Below, piece after piece: positions 26,112 through 35,376 of a DNA stretch of 64,000 nt (position 1 is the stretch's first letter; every line of letters begins with the position of its first letter). A program made the position numbers and the translations under genes. Below the pieces are notes generated by a model. It saw only the letters and a program-made list of their open reading frames with translations, was not told the origin of the DNA and did not search any database. Source of the stretch: Dysgonamonadaceae bacterium (lineage in GTDB: Bacteria; Bacteroidota; Bacteroidia; Bacteroidales; Dysgonomonadaceae); assembly GCA_031254645.1 (NCBI GenBank), contig JAIRUA010000007.1, positions 248,001-312,000 of the forward strand, given 5' to 3'.

Positions 26112-26287
26112 ACGGTTGTAAAATTTATATCAATATGCGAAGTCGTGAGGTATTGCTATCCGCAATCAACGCTTCGCTCGCCTACGGTTATGAAGATTAG
26201 GCTTTTGAAGCCACAGAAGTAACGAAATCCAACTGCTGATTCGTATCAGTAATTATTTTGCACTATAATTCTGACTCCATTATTCTA

Positions 26288-28750
26288 TCAATAAATCCAC
26301 TCATATTTACCATTCTCGTACTTCAATTCCACGTTACTTCCTGCTTTTATTTTGCCCGAAATAATCATTTTAGATAGCGGACGACGAATTTCATTGCGGA
26401 TAACACCCAAAATGGGGCGTGCACCCAAAGCTGACGAAAACTCGGAAAGAGCCAACGCTTTTTTTGTATCTTCGTCTATTTTCAACGTAATTTTCTGTTC
26501 GGCAAGCGTTTTCAACAGATTTTTCAAATGGATATTGAATATCATCAACACAATTTCTTCCGTAATGGGCGAGAATGGGACAATTTCCGTGATCCTGCCC
26601 AAAAATTCGGGTTTGAATTTGTGCTTTACCATAATTTTTTTCAACTCGTTGGACGTGGGAATTTTCCCCGATTCAAACGAATCGAAAATATAATCGCTTC
26701 CAATGTTGGAGGTAAATACAATCAGCGCATTTGAGAAATCGCCTATCCGATTCAGCTTGTCGTGTATTCTGCCTTCGTCCATTATTTGCAGAAAAATGTT
26801 GAACACGTCGGGGTGCGCTTTTTCGATTTCATCAAACAATACGATGGAATACGGTTTTTGACGAATCTTATTCACCAACAAGCCGCCTTCTTCATAACCC
26901 ACATATCCTGCCGGTGCGCCAATCATAGCGGAAACGGAGTGCGATTCCATAAACTCTTGCATATCAAAGCGTATAATCGCTGCCTCGTCTTGAAACAGAA
27001 AGTCCGCTAATGCTTTTGTCAGTTCGGTTTTTCCTGTTCCGGTAGGTCCTAAAAAGAAGACGGAAGCTATCGGTTGTCCTTTTTTGCTCAATCCGGAACG
27101 CGATTCGTAAATGGAATCCAATACAGTTTTGATGGCGTGGTCTTGACCCACAACACGCTCTTTGATAATTTCTTCGGCATTGACTAACTTTTCACGCTCT
27201 TTGGTTTGCACCCTGCCTGCGGGAATACCGGTTTGTTGGGCAATGACCAAAAAGAGGTCGGAAATTTCAATTTGAGTGCGTTTATGTTGTGCTAATTCTT
27301 TGGATTTTTTTAAAACAGTTTCGAGATAGTCGATTTTCTCCTCGTTGGTTTTCAATTCGGCAAAATCTGTTTCATCATCTAACTGCGATGTGAGTAGAAA
27401 ACTCAACCGGTTAAAAATCTCGTAGTGAAGCCATTTCAAATCGAAAGCGGTTTTTTCTTTACCGATTTCCTGTGCACTGTTTTTAATATCATCTAATTTA
27501 TCATTGAGCAAATCAATCTCTTTTTCGGAAACATCATTCATCGTATGAATGTGCGACAGGGTTTTGTCTATCAAATCGAAAGCCGAATCGGGCAAGCTGC
27601 GTTCTGCCATATATCGCTTTGCCAAACGAATTGCCTCCAATACTACTTCGTCCGAAACCTGCAAATTATGATGTTCCTCGTAACGTACTTTTGCACCTTT
27701 GATAATTCGCGAAGCCATTTCAAACGACGGCTCTTCAAGGGTCAGTTTTTCGATTTTGCCGACAAATTCCCTGTCGGTTTCGATACTTTTGGTAAATCCT
27801 TCTACCGAAGTAGTGGCTATCAGACGTATATTGCTCTTGTTCAGCTCTTTTTTCAATAGTGTAGAGATGCCGTGCAATAGACTTTGTTTGTCGAAAATTT
27901 TATCAATGCCTTCGATGACTAAAATAGCATTTTCGTCAATAGTTGCCAATACTTTCTTAAAACGGTCTTCGATTTCGCCTTTGTAGTTTGCTTCGGAAGA
28001 AATAGCAGATAAATCTAACTCTACGACAGTGTTGTCTTTCAAAAAATCAGGCACTTCATCGCTAATAATCCGTTGAACAAAAGCATCAACCAAAACGGTT
28101 TTTCCGATACCCGACTCGCCGACAATCAACACGCTCGATTTCGACTTTTTGCCGAGTATTTCAAAAATTGTCTGCAACTCTTTTTCAAAACCGATAATGA
28201 GCATATCGCTGTTTTGCACCTCAATATTTTTGTTGATGGTGTATGTCTGTGTTTTTTCGGCAACATTTTTCGGCAACGAAAGCTTCGTATTATCTTTTGC
28301 CTGTTTGGGTTTGTTGAAATTTACAAACAACTCGTCAGCCGACAGAGGCAGCGATTTCAGTTGTTCGAATGTAAACCCAACACCCGGCGTAACCAAAGCA
28401 GCTAACAGGAAAACGGGCGTTAATTCAGTCGCGTCGTATTTGAGACGATAATTTTCCGCCTCGCTGAAAACTGCTTCCGAACTTTCTGAAAACGAAACAT
28501 TAAAGATTGGCGATGACGATTTTGGCAATAGTTTGATTCGGGCATTAACCCAATCCAATAGATAGTAATAATCTTTGTCTAAGTTTTCCAAAAAACCAAC
28601 CAATCCGGTTTCTTTGTGCAATACTGCTTTCAATAGATGCGCCGGCGTTATCTCCTCGTTCATAGATTCTTTAGCATAAGACCCTGCAATACGAAGAGCA
28701 CTCTCTGTTTCGATAGAGAGAGTTAAGTTATTAGTTATAAGTGAATTCAT
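26288..28750 (-). CDS. clpV: T6SS sheath-recycling AAA+ ATPase ClpV (TssH)
   Basis: The 820-residue protein is a ClpB/ClpV-type unfoldase. It has an N-terminal Clp_N domain (about 1-145), a first AAA+ module with Walker A GESGIGKT, a middle coiled-coil region, and a second AAA+ module with Walker A GPTGTGKTE and the Walker B/sensor segment IVLFDEIEKAHPDVF. ClpV disassembles contracted TssB/TssC sheath. Its place beside tssB-tssC favours ClpV over ClpB. The gene is the first of the T6SS block and has its own promoter box upstream. Confidence 0.9.
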   Translation of the reverse strand: MNSLITNNLTLSIETESALRIAGSYAKESMNEEITPAHLLKAVLHKETGLVGFLENLDKDYYYLLDWVNARIKLLPKSSSPIFNVSFSESSEAVFSEAENYRLKYDATELTPVFLLAALVTPGVGFTFEQLKSLPLSADELFVNFNKPKQAKDNTKLSLPKNVAEKTQTYTINKNIEVQNSDMLIIGFEKELQTIFEILGKKSKSSVLIVGESGIGKTVLVDAFVQRIISDEVPDFLKDNTVVELDLSAISSEANYKGEIEDRFKKVLATIDENAILVIEGIDKIFDKQSLLHGISTLLKKELNKSNIRLIATTSVEGFTKSIETDREFVGKIEKLTLEEPSFEMASRIIKGAKVRYEEHHNLQVSDEVVLEAIRLAKRYMAERSLPDSAFDLIDKTLSHIHTMNDVSEKEIDLLNDKLDDIKNSAQEIGKEKTAFDLKWLHYEIFNRLSFLLTSQLDDETDFAELKTNEEKIDYLETVLKKSKELAQHKRTQIEISDLFLVIAQQTGIPAGRVQTKEREKLVNAEEIIKERVVGQDHAIKTVLDSIYESRSGLSKKGQPIASVFFLGPTGTGKTELTKALADFLFQDEAAIIRFDMQEFMESHSVSAMIGAPAGYVGYEEGGLLVNKIRQKPYSIVLFDEIEKAHPDVFNIFLQIMDEGRIHDKLNRIGDFSNALIVFTSNIGSDYIFDSFESGKIPTSNELKKIMVKHKFKPEFLGRITEIVPFSPITEEIVLMIFNIHLKNLLKTLAEQKITLKIDEDTKKALALSEFSSALGARPILGVIRNEIRRPLSKMIISGKIKAGSNVELKYENGKYEWIY

Positions 28751-28777
28751 TTCTTGAATGATTTATTGTATAGATGA

Positions 28778-28785
28778 CAAAGGTA
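28778..28785 (-). promoter_or_regulatory. -7 promoter box (TACCTTTG) of clpV
   Basis: The minus strand shows TACCTTTG (consensus TAnnTTTG) 28 bases before the clpV ATG, which would give a leader of about 20 bases. No clear -33 element was seen. Confidence 0.5.
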
Positions 28786-28839
28786 GGCATTATCAAGTAA
28801 AATAAAGAATAATTGTAGGAAAAAATGAATACGCAGGTT

Positions 28840-30900
28840 CTACATTTCTACATTCCTCAAATACTCATACCCCGCTTCTTGTGCCCTCACAGCCGGCAAC
28901 TCATTCTGTTTAAAAACATTATTCATATTCTCATCTACCCAAACAGCACTTTGATTGTCAGCAAGTTGAATTTTGAGGATATCAATTACTTCCTTCTTCA
29001 ATACGGGCGATAAGATTGGAAATGCCGCTTCGATACGGCGGTGCAAATTACGCTCCATCCAATCGGCAGAAGTGAGATATATTTTTTCTTCGCCATTGTT
29101 GAAAAAATACCACACACGAGCGTGTTCGAGATAAGCATCAACAATACGCGTTATCGTAATATTCTGGCTATAAGGCTGATTGGGAACAAGACAACAAATA
29201 CCGCGAATAATCAAATCGATTTTCACACCCGCTTCGCTCGCACGATAAAGCGCATCAATCATTCCTTTATCTTCTATACTATTCATTTTAAGGATGATGC
29301 GACCTTCTTTTCCGGCTTTTACATTGTTGATTTCTTGCTCAATCATTGAGTAAATTTCGGGCACCATATTAAATTGCGCAATCAACAAATGTTTGAACGC
29401 ACGCCTATGAGGTTCCCCTTCGAGCACACGGAATACTTCATCGATATCTTCAATAAATTCACGATTCGATGTCAGCAAACCTTTGTCTGAATAGATACGC
29501 GCCGTTTTTTCATTAAAATTTCCCGTTCCCAGATAAGCGTATCCTTTCAGTGGATGAGCGAGATCGTTACTTCGTTTTCTCACATAAGCAAGTTTGGCGT
29601 GCACTTTCAATCCGGGTAAACTATAAATAATTTTTACACCGGCTTGTTGCATCAATTCCGACGAAAGATAGTTGTTTTCCTCATCAAAACGCGCTTTCAA
29701 TTCTACGAAAACGGTTACTTTTTTTCCGTTTTTCGCTGCACTGATTAAACTGTTGATGACCGCCGAATTTTCCGCCACACGATATTGCGTCACTTTTATT
29801 TCTTCTACTTTCGGGTCGAAAGCTGCCTGCATCAAAAAGCGCAACAGATAATCAAACGACTGATACGGAAAATGCAACAATATATCTTGCTTGCGCAGCA
29901 CGCTCAGAATCGAACTGTTCGCTTCCAACAAGGGGATACGCAATGGTGTCGGCAGTTTCTGTTTAAGACTGTCACCCACCGGATTAGGCAGTTTCATTAA
30001 ATCTGCTTTGTTGAGATATTTACCCGATGGAAATAAATCCTCTTCTTCAATTTCGTACGAATCGCAAAGATATTTCAAAAAATAATCCGGCATATTTTTG
30101 TCGTACTGAAAACGTGTTACCGCACCTATTTTCCGATTGCGTACTTTGTGTAGAATTTTTTGCGCGATATCTTTGTGGTCTTCACTTTCGAGCGAAAAGT
30201 CAGCATCACGAGATATTTTAATACTGTAACAATCAACAACTTCGTATCCCGGAAAAACACTTTTCATATTCGCTTTTATCAAATCATCGATAAACATAAT
30301 ATAATGTTTTCCTTCGTGCAACGGGAGTTCAACGAAACGAGGCACTTGCGGTTGCGGAATTTTCATAATGGCATACGTATAATCCGGCTTTTTACCGACT
30401 TTTCCTTTTTTCTTTTTCAACAAACTGATTGCTTGATAGATATGTCCGTCTAATATAAACGAGTGAATGGCATCTTTTTGTACCACCATCGGTTGAAGAT
30501 AGGGAAATACTTCCTCATTGAAATAATTTTCAACAAACTCTTTGTGAAACGGCTCTACTTTCTCGCTCTGATACAGCACAATATTATTCCGCTCCAATTC
30601 CGGCAGAATCATTTCGTTGAATATATGGTAATATTCTCTTTTGTGCTCGCTAACTATGCGGTTGATTTCCAACAATCTTTGCAACGCCTCGTCATCATCT
30701 TCGTTTTTTTTGGATTTATTCAGCAAAGCGTGATAACCCGAAACACGCACTTTGTAATATTCATCAAGATTTGAAGAATAAATTGATAAAAATTTGATTC
30801 GCTCATAAACGGGCAAGCGTTCGCTTTTCGCTTCAAGTAAAACACGGTGGTTGAACGAAAGCCAACTAATGTCGCGTTTGAAATATTGATAAATACTCAT
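28840..30900 (-). CDS. ppk1: Polyphosphate kinase 1
   Basis: The 686-residue protein is a full-length PPK1. The N-terminal domain begins RDISWLSFNHRVLLEA; RVSGYHALLNKS and the head-domain RNRKIGAVTRFQYD follow. The catalytic C-terminal domains carry the phosphorylated His in GLKVHAKLAYVRKR and the motif ADWMERNLHRRIEA. The enzyme reversibly transfers the gamma phosphate of ATP to polyphosphate. It is a single gene between clpV and the sulfatases, unrelated to the T6SS. Confidence 0.95.
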   Translation of the reverse strand: MSIYQYFKRDISWLSFNHRVLLEAKSERLPVYERIKFLSIYSSNLDEYYKVRVSGYHALLNKSKKNEDDDEALQRLLEINRIVSEHKREYYHIFNEMILPELERNNIVLYQSEKVEPFHKEFVENYFNEEVFPYLQPMVVQKDAIHSFILDGHIYQAISLLKKKKGKVGKKPDYTYAIMKIPQPQVPRFVELPLHEGKHYIMFIDDLIKANMKSVFPGYEVVDCYSIKISRDADFSLESEDHKDIAQKILHKVRNRKIGAVTRFQYDKNMPDYFLKYLCDSYEIEEEDLFPSGKYLNKADLMKLPNPVGDSLKQKLPTPLRIPLLEANSSILSVLRKQDILLHFPYQSFDYLLRFLMQAAFDPKVEEIKVTQYRVAENSAVINSLISAAKNGKKVTVFVELKARFDEENNYLSSELMQQAGVKIIYSLPGLKVHAKLAYVRKRSNDLAHPLKGYAYLGTGNFNEKTARIYSDKGLLTSNREFIEDIDEVFRVLEGEPHRRAFKHLLIAQFNMVPEIYSMIEQEINNVKAGKEGRIILKMNSIEDKGMIDALYRASEAGVKIDLIIRGICCLVPNQPYSQNITITRIVDAYLEHARVWYFFNNGEEKIYLTSADWMERNLHRRIEAAFPILSPVLKKEVIDILKIQLADNQSAVWVDENMNNVFKQNELPAVRAQEAGYEYLRNVEM

Positions 30901-31077
30901 TAGTTTGTGAGTTTTTTGTTGTTAGATAGACAAGTTGATGAAAGAACTTGCGCTTTCACGCTATAAAATTAGCAATTTTATTTGAATAAAAAGAATTTGC
31001 GGCTAAAAAAGAGAAGGAAACAGCAAAAAGAACAATAAATACAACAATGTTCTTACAATAATGTAGGCTTTTTTGCT

Positions 31078-31085
31078 TACTTTTG
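31078..31085 (+). promoter_or_regulatory. -7 promoter box (TACTTTTG) of the sulfatase pair
   Basis: TACTTTTG matches TAnnTTTG and lies 18 bases before the ATG at 31103. It would start transcription near 31092, which rules out the earlier in-frame start at 31073. Confidence 0.55.
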
Positions 31086-31102
31086 TATCAAATTTTGGAA
31101 CA

Positions 31103-32473
31103 ATGAACAGGAACCTCATCACTATCGGTTGTCTTGCAGCTACACTCGGCTTACAAGCGCAAACACAACGACCAACCAATTTCATTATTATCAATTGCGA
31201 TGATTTGGGATATGGCGATTTGGGTGCTTTCGGACATCCAACCATTCATACTCCACATTTGGACAGAATGGCTTTTGAGGGGCAACGATGGACGAGTTTT
31301 TATGTTACATCTTCGGTCTCTTCTCCAAGTCGTGCCTCTTTGTTGACAGGACGACTGCCTGTCCGTTCCGGAATGTACGGTAATGAACGACTGGTTTTGT
31401 TTCCCGATTCACCACAAGGACTTCCCCAATCGGAAATAACGATTGTTACTCTTTTAAGAGACAACGGATACACAACCGCTTGCGTTGGCAAATGGCATTT
31501 AGGACATCTTCCCGAATCAATGCCTTTGCAACATGGTTTTGACTATTTTTACGGCATTCCGTTCTCTAACGATATGAGTAAGAGGGAACAGCGATTGCTA
31601 TTTAGCAACTATGATTATGAATTTGAACTACCGTTTCACAATCAAAATGAGACAATTGAATTTGAGCCTGACCAAACGCAATTAACAAAAAGATTGACTG
31701 AATATTCCATTTCTTTTATCGAAAAAAATAGAGATAATCCGTTTTTTCTCTACCTTGCACATCCGATGCCTCATATTCCGCTATACGCGTCGGAAGATTT
31801 TTTTGGAAAATCGAAAAGAGGTTTGTACGGCGATGCTGTTGAAGAACTTGACTGGAGTATCGGGCAGATAATGAATGCCCTGCGTGAAAATGGAATTGAA
31901 AATAACACCATTATAATTTTCACGTCCGACAATGGCGCTTGGCTTAATTTCGGACTTGATGGCGGAACTTCCGGGTTATTGAAAGACGGAAAAGGTTCTA
32001 CTTACGAAGGTGGTTTTCGAGTTCCAACCATTATTTGGGGCGGCGGAGTTGTTCCCGCTACGGTGTCGAGTATGGGAAGTACGCTTGATATTTTCCCCAC
32101 GTTGAGCGAAATAGCGAAAATTGAACTTCCGCAAGATAGAGCAATTGACGGAATTAGTCTCACAAATGTGCTGTTTCAAAACGAAGAAAGTCTTCGTGAA
32201 TACTTTCCGTTTTTCATTGGGAGTAAACTGTACGCTTTCCGAAGAAATAATTATAAAATACACCTCCTTTCAGGCGCATCATCGTATGGAATTCGCGTGC
32301 CGGAAACATCATTACCTTTGCTCTACGATGTGGAACAAGACCCAAGTGAACGCTTCGACATTTCGACACAACGACCGGAATTAGTTGAAGAATTAATGAG
32401 AGAAGCGGAAAAGTTTTTGTTGGGATTGGAAATAAAAGAGAGTTTATTTGATTTGCCGGCAGTTAGGAATTAG
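31103..32473 (+). CDS. Secreted arylsulfatase-family enzyme (serine type), copy 1
   Basis: The start at 31103 gives the signal peptide MNRNLITIGCLAATLGLQAQ; the promoter box excludes the upstream start. The 456-residue protein is a formylglycine-dependent sulfatase. Metal ligands are in NCDDLGYGD, the modification motif is S73-S-P-S-R followed by LLTGR, and further motifs are GKWHLGH, HPMPHIPLY and FTSDNGAW. Ser73 would be converted to formylglycine by an anaerobic maturase, which is not in this window. The substrate is probably a sulfated glycan but is not predictable. It is followed after 18 bases by a paralogue. Confidence 0.9.
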   Translation: MNRNLITIGCLAATLGLQAQTQRPTNFIIINCDDLGYGDLGAFGHPTIHTPHLDRMAFEGQRWTSFYVTSSVSSPSRASLLTGRLPVRSGMYGNERLVLFPDSPQGLPQSEITIVTLLRDNGYTTACVGKWHLGHLPESMPLQHGFDYFYGIPFSNDMSKREQRLLFSNYDYEFELPFHNQNETIEFEPDQTQLTKRLTEYSISFIEKNRDNPFFLYLAHPMPHIPLYASEDFFGKSKRGLYGDAVEELDWSIGQIMNALRENGIENNTIIIFTSDNGAWLNFGLDGGTSGLLKDGKGSTYEGGFRVPTIIWGGGVVPATVSSMGSTLDIFPTLSEIAKIELPQDRAIDGISLTNVLFQNEESLREYFPFFIGSKLYAFRRNNYKIHLLSGASSYGIRVPETSLPLLYDVEQDPSERFDISTQRPELVEELMREAEKFLLGLEIKESLFDLPAVRN

Positions 32474-32491
32474 AATTTAGAATTTAGAATA

Positions 32492-33907
32492 ATGAACAAA
32501 AATCTCATCACTATCTCTTGTCTTGCTGCTACATTCGGCTTGCAAGCACAAACACAACCGCCAACCAATTTCATTATCATTAATATGGACGACATGGGTT
32601 GGGGCGACCTCACTTCTCAAGGCGCTACCGGATTTCATACGCCAAATATGGATCGTCTTGCCAACGAAGGAATGCGATTTACCAATTTTTATGTAGCGCA
32701 AGCAGTTAGTAGTGCATCGCGAGCAGGCTTGTTAACAGGCGCTTATCCTAATCGTATCGGATTTGCTCACGCACTCAACCCATCAGCTCGAATTGGTATT
32801 TCAGACAAAGAAATGACCATCGCAGGAATGTTGAAGCAAAAAAATTATGCCACAGCCGCTTTTGGAAAATGGCATCTCGGAAATCTTCCGCAGTTTTTGC
32901 CCACCAATCACGGGTTCGATGAGTATCTCGGCATTCCATATTCAAACGATATGTGGCCATATCACCCCACGTGGGATTTCCCCGATCTCCCAATGATTGA
33001 GGGAACAAAAATAATTATCCCTGCAATGACTGGCGCTGATCAGGAACAAATGACTACCTTATTTACCGAACGTGCGGTAGATTTTATCGAAAGAAACAAA
33101 AATAATCCATTTTTCGTCTATCTTGCACACCCAATGCCGCACGTGCCGCTTTATGTGAGCGATAAATTTAGGGGAAAAAGCGAATATGGTCTGTATGGCG
33201 ATGTGATGATGGAAATTGATTGGAGTATCGGCGAAATAATGAATACCATTGACAGATTGGGTTTGGCGGAAAACACATTGATAATTGTTACTTCCGATAA
33301 CGGACCATGGATTAATTATGGCGACCACGCCGGCTCAACAGGCGGTTTGCGCGAAGGAAAAGGCGGAATTTTTGAAGGTGGAATGCGCGTACCCGGACTT
33401 TTTCGCTGGACGGGAACAATTCCCGCAGGGTCAATCAATAATCAATTGGTATCACAGATTGATTTGTTGCCCACTTTTGCTTACATCAGCGGCGCAGCTC
33501 TTCCCGAATTACATATCGACGGCGTTAATATCATATCGCTGCTAACCGATGCTCAAGCTACATCGTCACCACGTGAACATTTTCTCTATTATTACGGTGT
33601 AAATAATCTGAAAGCAGTCCGCAATCATCGTTTCAAATTAGTCTTTGAACATCCCGGACGCTCATATGAAGGCTACCTGCCGGGCAATGACGGACAACCC
33701 GGTACACACGCCGGACAACGTGTTTTCGAAAAAACTTTATACGATTTATATCGCGATCCGGGTGAACGTTACAATGTAATAGAGCTATATCCCGAAGTGG
33801 TTGAAACGTTGATGAAAATTGCCGATGAAGCCCGGAAAGATTTGGGCGATGACCTTACCGGCGCGCAAGGCGCAAATCGTCGTCCGATAGGGCAACTTAA
33901 TGATTAA
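32492..33907 (+). CDS. Secreted arylsulfatase-family enzyme (serine type), copy 2
   Basis: This 471-residue paralogue begins with an almost identical signal peptide (MNKNLITISCLAATFGLQAQ). The motifs line up with copy 1: NMDDMGWGD, S73-S-A-S-R then GLLTG, GKWHLGN, HPMPHVPLY and VTSDNGPW. The modification motif has Ala where copy 1 has Pro; both are allowed in this family. It has a longer C-terminal region. The two genes form a tandem duplication whose substrate may have diverged. Confidence 0.9.
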   Translation: MNKNLITISCLAATFGLQAQTQPPTNFIIINMDDMGWGDLTSQGATGFHTPNMDRLANEGMRFTNFYVAQAVSSASRAGLLTGAYPNRIGFAHALNPSARIGISDKEMTIAGMLKQKNYATAAFGKWHLGNLPQFLPTNHGFDEYLGIPYSNDMWPYHPTWDFPDLPMIEGTKIIIPAMTGADQEQMTTLFTERAVDFIERNKNNPFFVYLAHPMPHVPLYVSDKFRGKSEYGLYGDVMMEIDWSIGEIMNTIDRLGLAENTLIIVTSDNGPWINYGDHAGSTGGLREGKGGIFEGGMRVPGLFRWTGTIPAGSINNQLVSQIDLLPTFAYISGAALPELHIDGVNIISLLTDAQATSSPREHFLYYYGVNNLKAVRNHRFKLVFEHPGRSYEGYLPGNDGQPGTHAGQRVFEKTLYDLYRDPGERYNVIELYPEVVETLMKIADEARKDLGDDLTGAQGANRRPIGQLND

Positions 33908-33990
33908 TGGTTAGTGGTTAATGGTTAATTTCAAGAGTAATGTTTTTACTTTAAATATCATTAATCATTAATCACTAACCATTAATCATT
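33904..33990. repeat. Direct and inverted spacer words (TAATGGTTAGTGGTTAATG)
   Basis: The spacer after the sulfatase stop reads TTAATGGTTAGTGGTTAATG and, 40 bases later, the inverse ATTAATCACTAACCATTAAT, giving a long hairpin. The same word occupies the E2 gene stop and the following start on the minus strand at 6155-6180. There is no cobalamin-riboswitch core in this spacer. Confidence 0.65.
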
Positions 33991-33997
33991 TTTACAC

Positions 33998-34005
33998 TAT
34001 CTTTG
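33998..34005 (+). promoter_or_regulatory. -7 box (TATCTTTG) of the btu operon
   Basis: TATCTTTG matches TAnnTTTG and ends only 4 bases before the btuF ATG. Transcription would begin at or next to the start codon, so the mRNA would be leaderless or nearly so. Confidence 0.5.
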
Positions 34006-34009
34006 CGGA

Positions 34010-34822
34010 ATGAAAAAAACTATTCTTTTTCTCTATATTTGCTCCGCGATGATAAGCAGTGTTTTTGCACAATCAAACATACGTATTGTATCGCTTGCAC
34101 CGTCTCTCACACAAAGTCTTTACTTTCTCGAAGCGCAAAACAAACTTGTCGGCTGTACAAGTTACTGTGTTGATGGAGTGAAAGATGGAAAAGAAATAGT
34201 AGCATCGGCAGTAACTGTCAATCTCGAAAAAGTAGTGGCATTGAAGCCTGATATTGTGTTAGCATCGCAGCTCACAACTCCCGATAACATTGCAACATTG
34301 CGTAGATTTGGTATTCAAGTAGAAGTTTTTCAGTCGCCGAAATCATTTGCCGAAATTTGCGAACAATTTATACGATTAGGCGCATTGGTTGGCGAAGAAG
34401 CAAGAGCCGAATACATCGTAAACGAAAGCCGGCAAAGAGTTGAAGCTGTTTCTGCGAAAATGAATTGGCGAACGACTCCTAAAATGTTTTTTCAAATTGG
34501 CGCCAATCCTATTTTTACCGTTATCCCAAATACGTTTATGAACGATTATATAACACTTTTGGGTGCGGAAAATATCGCCAAAAATTTTAGACGCGGAACA
34601 ATTAGTCGTGAATTTGTCATTGCTCAAAACCCTGACTATATTTTTGTTGTAACAATGGGTATTGTGGGCGAAGAGGAAAAAAATATGTGGGGCAGATATC
34701 CGAGTTTGAGCGCAACACGTAACAGACAAATTTTCATTATCGACTCCGATATTGCGTGCCAACCCACACCCGTAACATTTGCGCAAACAATGGAAATTCT
34801 GCATAAATTGATAACACAATAA
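34010..34822 (+). CDS. btuF: Periplasmic cobalamin/corrinoid-binding protein (BtuF-like)
   Basis: A signal peptide (MKKTILFLYICSAMISSVFA) is followed by a 250-residue helical-backbone metal-receptor (FepB/BtuF) domain: RIVSLAPSLTQSLYFL, VGCTSYC, LKPDIVLASQ and a C-terminal domain with FIIDSDIACQPTPV. Such proteins deliver corrinoids, haem or siderophores to an ABC importer. The adjacent cobO gene makes cobalamin the best substrate guess. The gene heads a tight four-gene operon. Confidence 0.83.
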   Translation: MKKTILFLYICSAMISSVFAQSNIRIVSLAPSLTQSLYFLEAQNKLVGCTSYCVDGVKDGKEIVASAVTVNLEKVVALKPDIVLASQLTTPDNIATLRRFGIQVEVFQSPKSFAEICEQFIRLGALVGEEARAEYIVNESRQRVEAVSAKMNWRTTPKMFFQIGANPIFTVIPNTFMNDYITLLGAENIAKNFRRGTISREFVIAQNPDYIFVVTMGIVGEEEKNMWGRYPSLSATRNRQIFIIDSDIACQPTPVTFAQTMEILHKLITQ

Positions 34823-34842
34823 GACAAAAATATTACACAAAA

Positions 34843-35373
34843 ATGGAGAGAACAGGACTCACACACATTTACACCGGCGATGGAAAAGGAAAAACAACGG
34901 CTGCTGTTGGGCTTACCGTGCGAGCTTTGAGTAATGGTTACAACGTACTTTACTGCTCATTTCATAAACGTCCAAAGAAATACGGCTATTCGGAAATGGA
35001 AGCTCTCAAAAAACTCGGTGCAACAGTGTTAAATTTTGAAACCGGGTACCCACATTTGGACGATGATCTTGTTGGCGGCTTTGCCATACAAAATATTACG
35101 CAATCTATTTCTATGATTTCCGAATGTATGCACGCTATCAAAATTGATTTGCTTGTAATGGATGAAATTTTGATTTCTGTTCGCGATAATCATTTACCAA
35201 AAACCACACTTATTGATTTTATCAAAAATAAACCGTCACATATCGAATTGGTACTTACCGGATGTGATGCAACATCTGATATTATTGAACTGGCTGATTA
35301 TGTGAGTGAAATAAAGAAGATAAAACACCCTTACGATCAAGAGATCGCAAGCCGAAAAGGAATTGATTTTTAG
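34843..35373 (+). CDS. cobO: Cob(I)alamin adenosyltransferase, CobO/BtuR type
   Basis: The 176-residue protein has the P-loop HIYTGDGKGKTTAAVGLTVR, the Walker B-like region IDLLVMDEILIS and ELVLTGCDATSDIIELADYV, all characteristic of CobA/CobO/BtuR. It adenosylates corrinoids using ATP. Placement between btuF and btuC shows that imported corrinoid is converted to the coenzyme form and argues for cobalamin as the transport substrate. Confidence 0.9.
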   Translation: MERTGLTHIYTGDGKGKTTAAVGLTVRALSNGYNVLYCSFHKRPKKYGYSEMEALKKLGATVLNFETGYPHLDDDLVGGFAIQNITQSISMISECMHAIKIDLLVMDEILISVRDNHLPKTTLIDFIKNKPSHIELVLTGCDATSDIIELADYVSEIKKIKHPYDQEIASRKGIDF

Positions 35374-35376
35374 AAG

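Larger units (their letters stand above)
25707..26287. other. 581-base intergenic region between clpV and tssB
   Basis: I see no credible gene here. Two short open frames (about 65-71 codons) cross each other and a palindrome, have no family resemblance and no start context. The region holds an 11-base-stem palindrome (26080-26111), a small GGCTT/AAGCC hairpin near 26199-26211 and a possible minus-strand promoter box TATCTTTG at 25898-25905 that could serve tssB. Confidence 0.7.

Noticed and set aside
25882-26200. Two short open frames crossing the clpV-tssB gap
   Set aside because: They overlap each other on opposite strands, run through a palindrome, and show no family resemblance or start signal.
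26288-28750. Housekeeping ClpB rather than ClpV
   Set aside because: Immediate proximity to tssB-tssC and the divergent N-terminal domain favour ClpV; a general ClpB remains possible but less likely.
33908-34009. Cobalamin riboswitch before btuF
   Set aside because: The spacer consists of TTAATGG/CATTAAT words and lacks the conserved B12-box core.
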